Origin: Acidobacteriota bacterium
Lineage (GTDB): Bacteria > Acidobacteriota > Terriglobia > UBA7540
Length of the DNA: 15,604 nucleotides
Assembly: GCA_021827255.1 (NCBI GenBank)
Contig: JAKAWO010000031.1
Span: forward strand, 1-15,604
Direction: 5' to 3'
Shown here: one piece after another, positions 15,036 through 15,604 of the stretch
Numbering within the stretch: the first letter of the stretch is position 1
Layout: each line of letters starts with the position of its first letter
Notes under the pieces: generated by a model
Databases searched by the model: none
The model's input: only the letters and a program-made list of their open reading frames with translations
Told to the model about the DNA's origin: nothing
Translations under genes and position numbers: made by a program

Positions 15036-15604
15036 GGCGTGTCGAAGCTCCTCAACGCCAGCCCCACCGCCACGCTCATTGCTGGCGCGATGGCGGCCGT
15101 GTAGGCGTGATCAAACTTCCCGGAACTGATGCTGATCCGCTTGAATGGATTCATGATCTCCACAGGAATCTTGAACTCTTCTTTGAGCAGGTCCAGAAGC
15201 CCTTCAATCCTAGCCGTTCCCCCGGCGACGTAGATGCATTGAATGTTTTCGGTCGAGGTCGTTTGGCGGAAGAAGTCAAACGTCTTCTGCGCCTCCAGCA
15301 GCAGAATCTCGGAAACGGAGCGGATGTGCGGTGATTTCGCGTCGGGCTGGACGTTCGGCAGCGTCTGGCCTTGCTTCAGCCTCTCGGCGTCCTCGTAACT
15401 GAGGTCCAATTCCTTCTGCAGCGTGTCCGTATATTGATTGCCCCCCACCGAAACATCCCGCGTGAACAGTGGCGTGCCGCCTCGGACGATGTTGATATTC
15501 ATGATGCTGGCCCCGATGTTCAGCAGGGCCACCATGAGGTCGGGCGCGGGCTCGTAATTCATCTCAAAGGCGCTCTGGATGGCAAAGGCGTCAATGTCCA
15601 CCAC
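15032..15604 (-). CDS. pilM: Type IV pilus assembly ATPase-fold protein PilM (5' end beyond window)
   Basis: The C-terminal 190 residues of PilM, the cytoplasmic actin/FtsA-like protein that binds the PilN N-terminus. Visible are LLNIGASIMNINIVRGG (27-43, the phosphate-2-type loop of the actin fold), TRDVSVGGNQYTDTLQKELD (48-67), YEDAERLKQG (70-79) and the adenosine-type motif CIYVAGGTARIEGLLDLLK (123-141). The protein ends VAVGLALRSFDTP. Full PilM is about 350 residues, so about half is missing on the right; the GTG at the window edge is an internal valine, not a start. It overlaps pilN by 4 nt and is the first visible gene of the pil operon; the operon's promoter lies outside. Confidence 0.93.
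   Translation of the reverse strand: MVDIDAFAIQSAFEMNYEPAPDLMVALLNIGASIMNINIVRGGTPLFTRDVSVGGNQYTDTLQKELDLSYEDAERLKQGQTLPNVQPDAKSPHIRSVSEILLLEAQKTFDFFRQTTSTENIQCIYVAGGTARIEGLLDLLKEEFKIPVEIMNPFKRISISSGKFDHAYTAAIAPAMSVAVGLALRSFDTP

Overview
All the genes recognised in this window lie on the minus strand of a GC-rich bacterial chromosome: ten complete and two cut by the window edges. The set is ordinary core metabolism plus type IV pilus assembly genes. I see no phage, transposon, CRISPR, rRNA or tRNA. A pilMNOPQ cluster, a HAMP-containing SpoIIE-type phosphatase, two APC permeases and a pepQ-accB-accC-thiE string would fit an Acidobacteriota-like or related Gram-negative soil/environmental lineage. 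The secretin PilQ implies an outer membrane. The phylum is inference from gene content only.

Layout, read 5'->3' on the minus strand (right to left in coordinates). (1) 15604-11155: pilM (5' part missing), pilN, pilO, pilP, pilQ. They are tightly packed (two 4-nt ATGA overlaps and two gaps of about 9 nt) and close with a strong intrinsic terminator at 11083-11120. This is the inner-membrane alignment complex plus the outer-membrane secretin of a type IVa pilus. (2) 11075-7125: an M24 aminopeptidase (pepQ/pepP-like), then accB, accC and thiE. AccB and AccC are the biotin carrier and biotin carboxylase of acetyl-CoA carboxylase. thiE starts inside the accC stop codon. The 183-nt accB-accC gap is unusually long for this block and holds predicted hairpins plus an 18-codon ORF with a good ribosome-binding site. 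(3) 6987-3893: two APC-superfamily amino-acid permeases of different subfamilies (LAT-like, then CAT-like). (4) 3835-1661: a membrane-bound HAMP/SpoIIE PP2C phosphatase that directly follows the second permease. (5) 1484-1: ilvB, the acetolactate synthase large subunit, cut at the left edge. It is preceded by a TTGACA promoter and a near-perfect 16-bp palindrome of TetR-operator type at the expected transcription start.

I did not find a clearly new multi-gene system. The points most worth a second look are the candidate operator on the ilvB promoter, the structured leader with a possible small peptide gene before accC, and the pilQ terminator that sits only about 18 nt upstream of the pepQ start codon, leaving no room for a separate pepQ promoter or Shine-Dalgarno.
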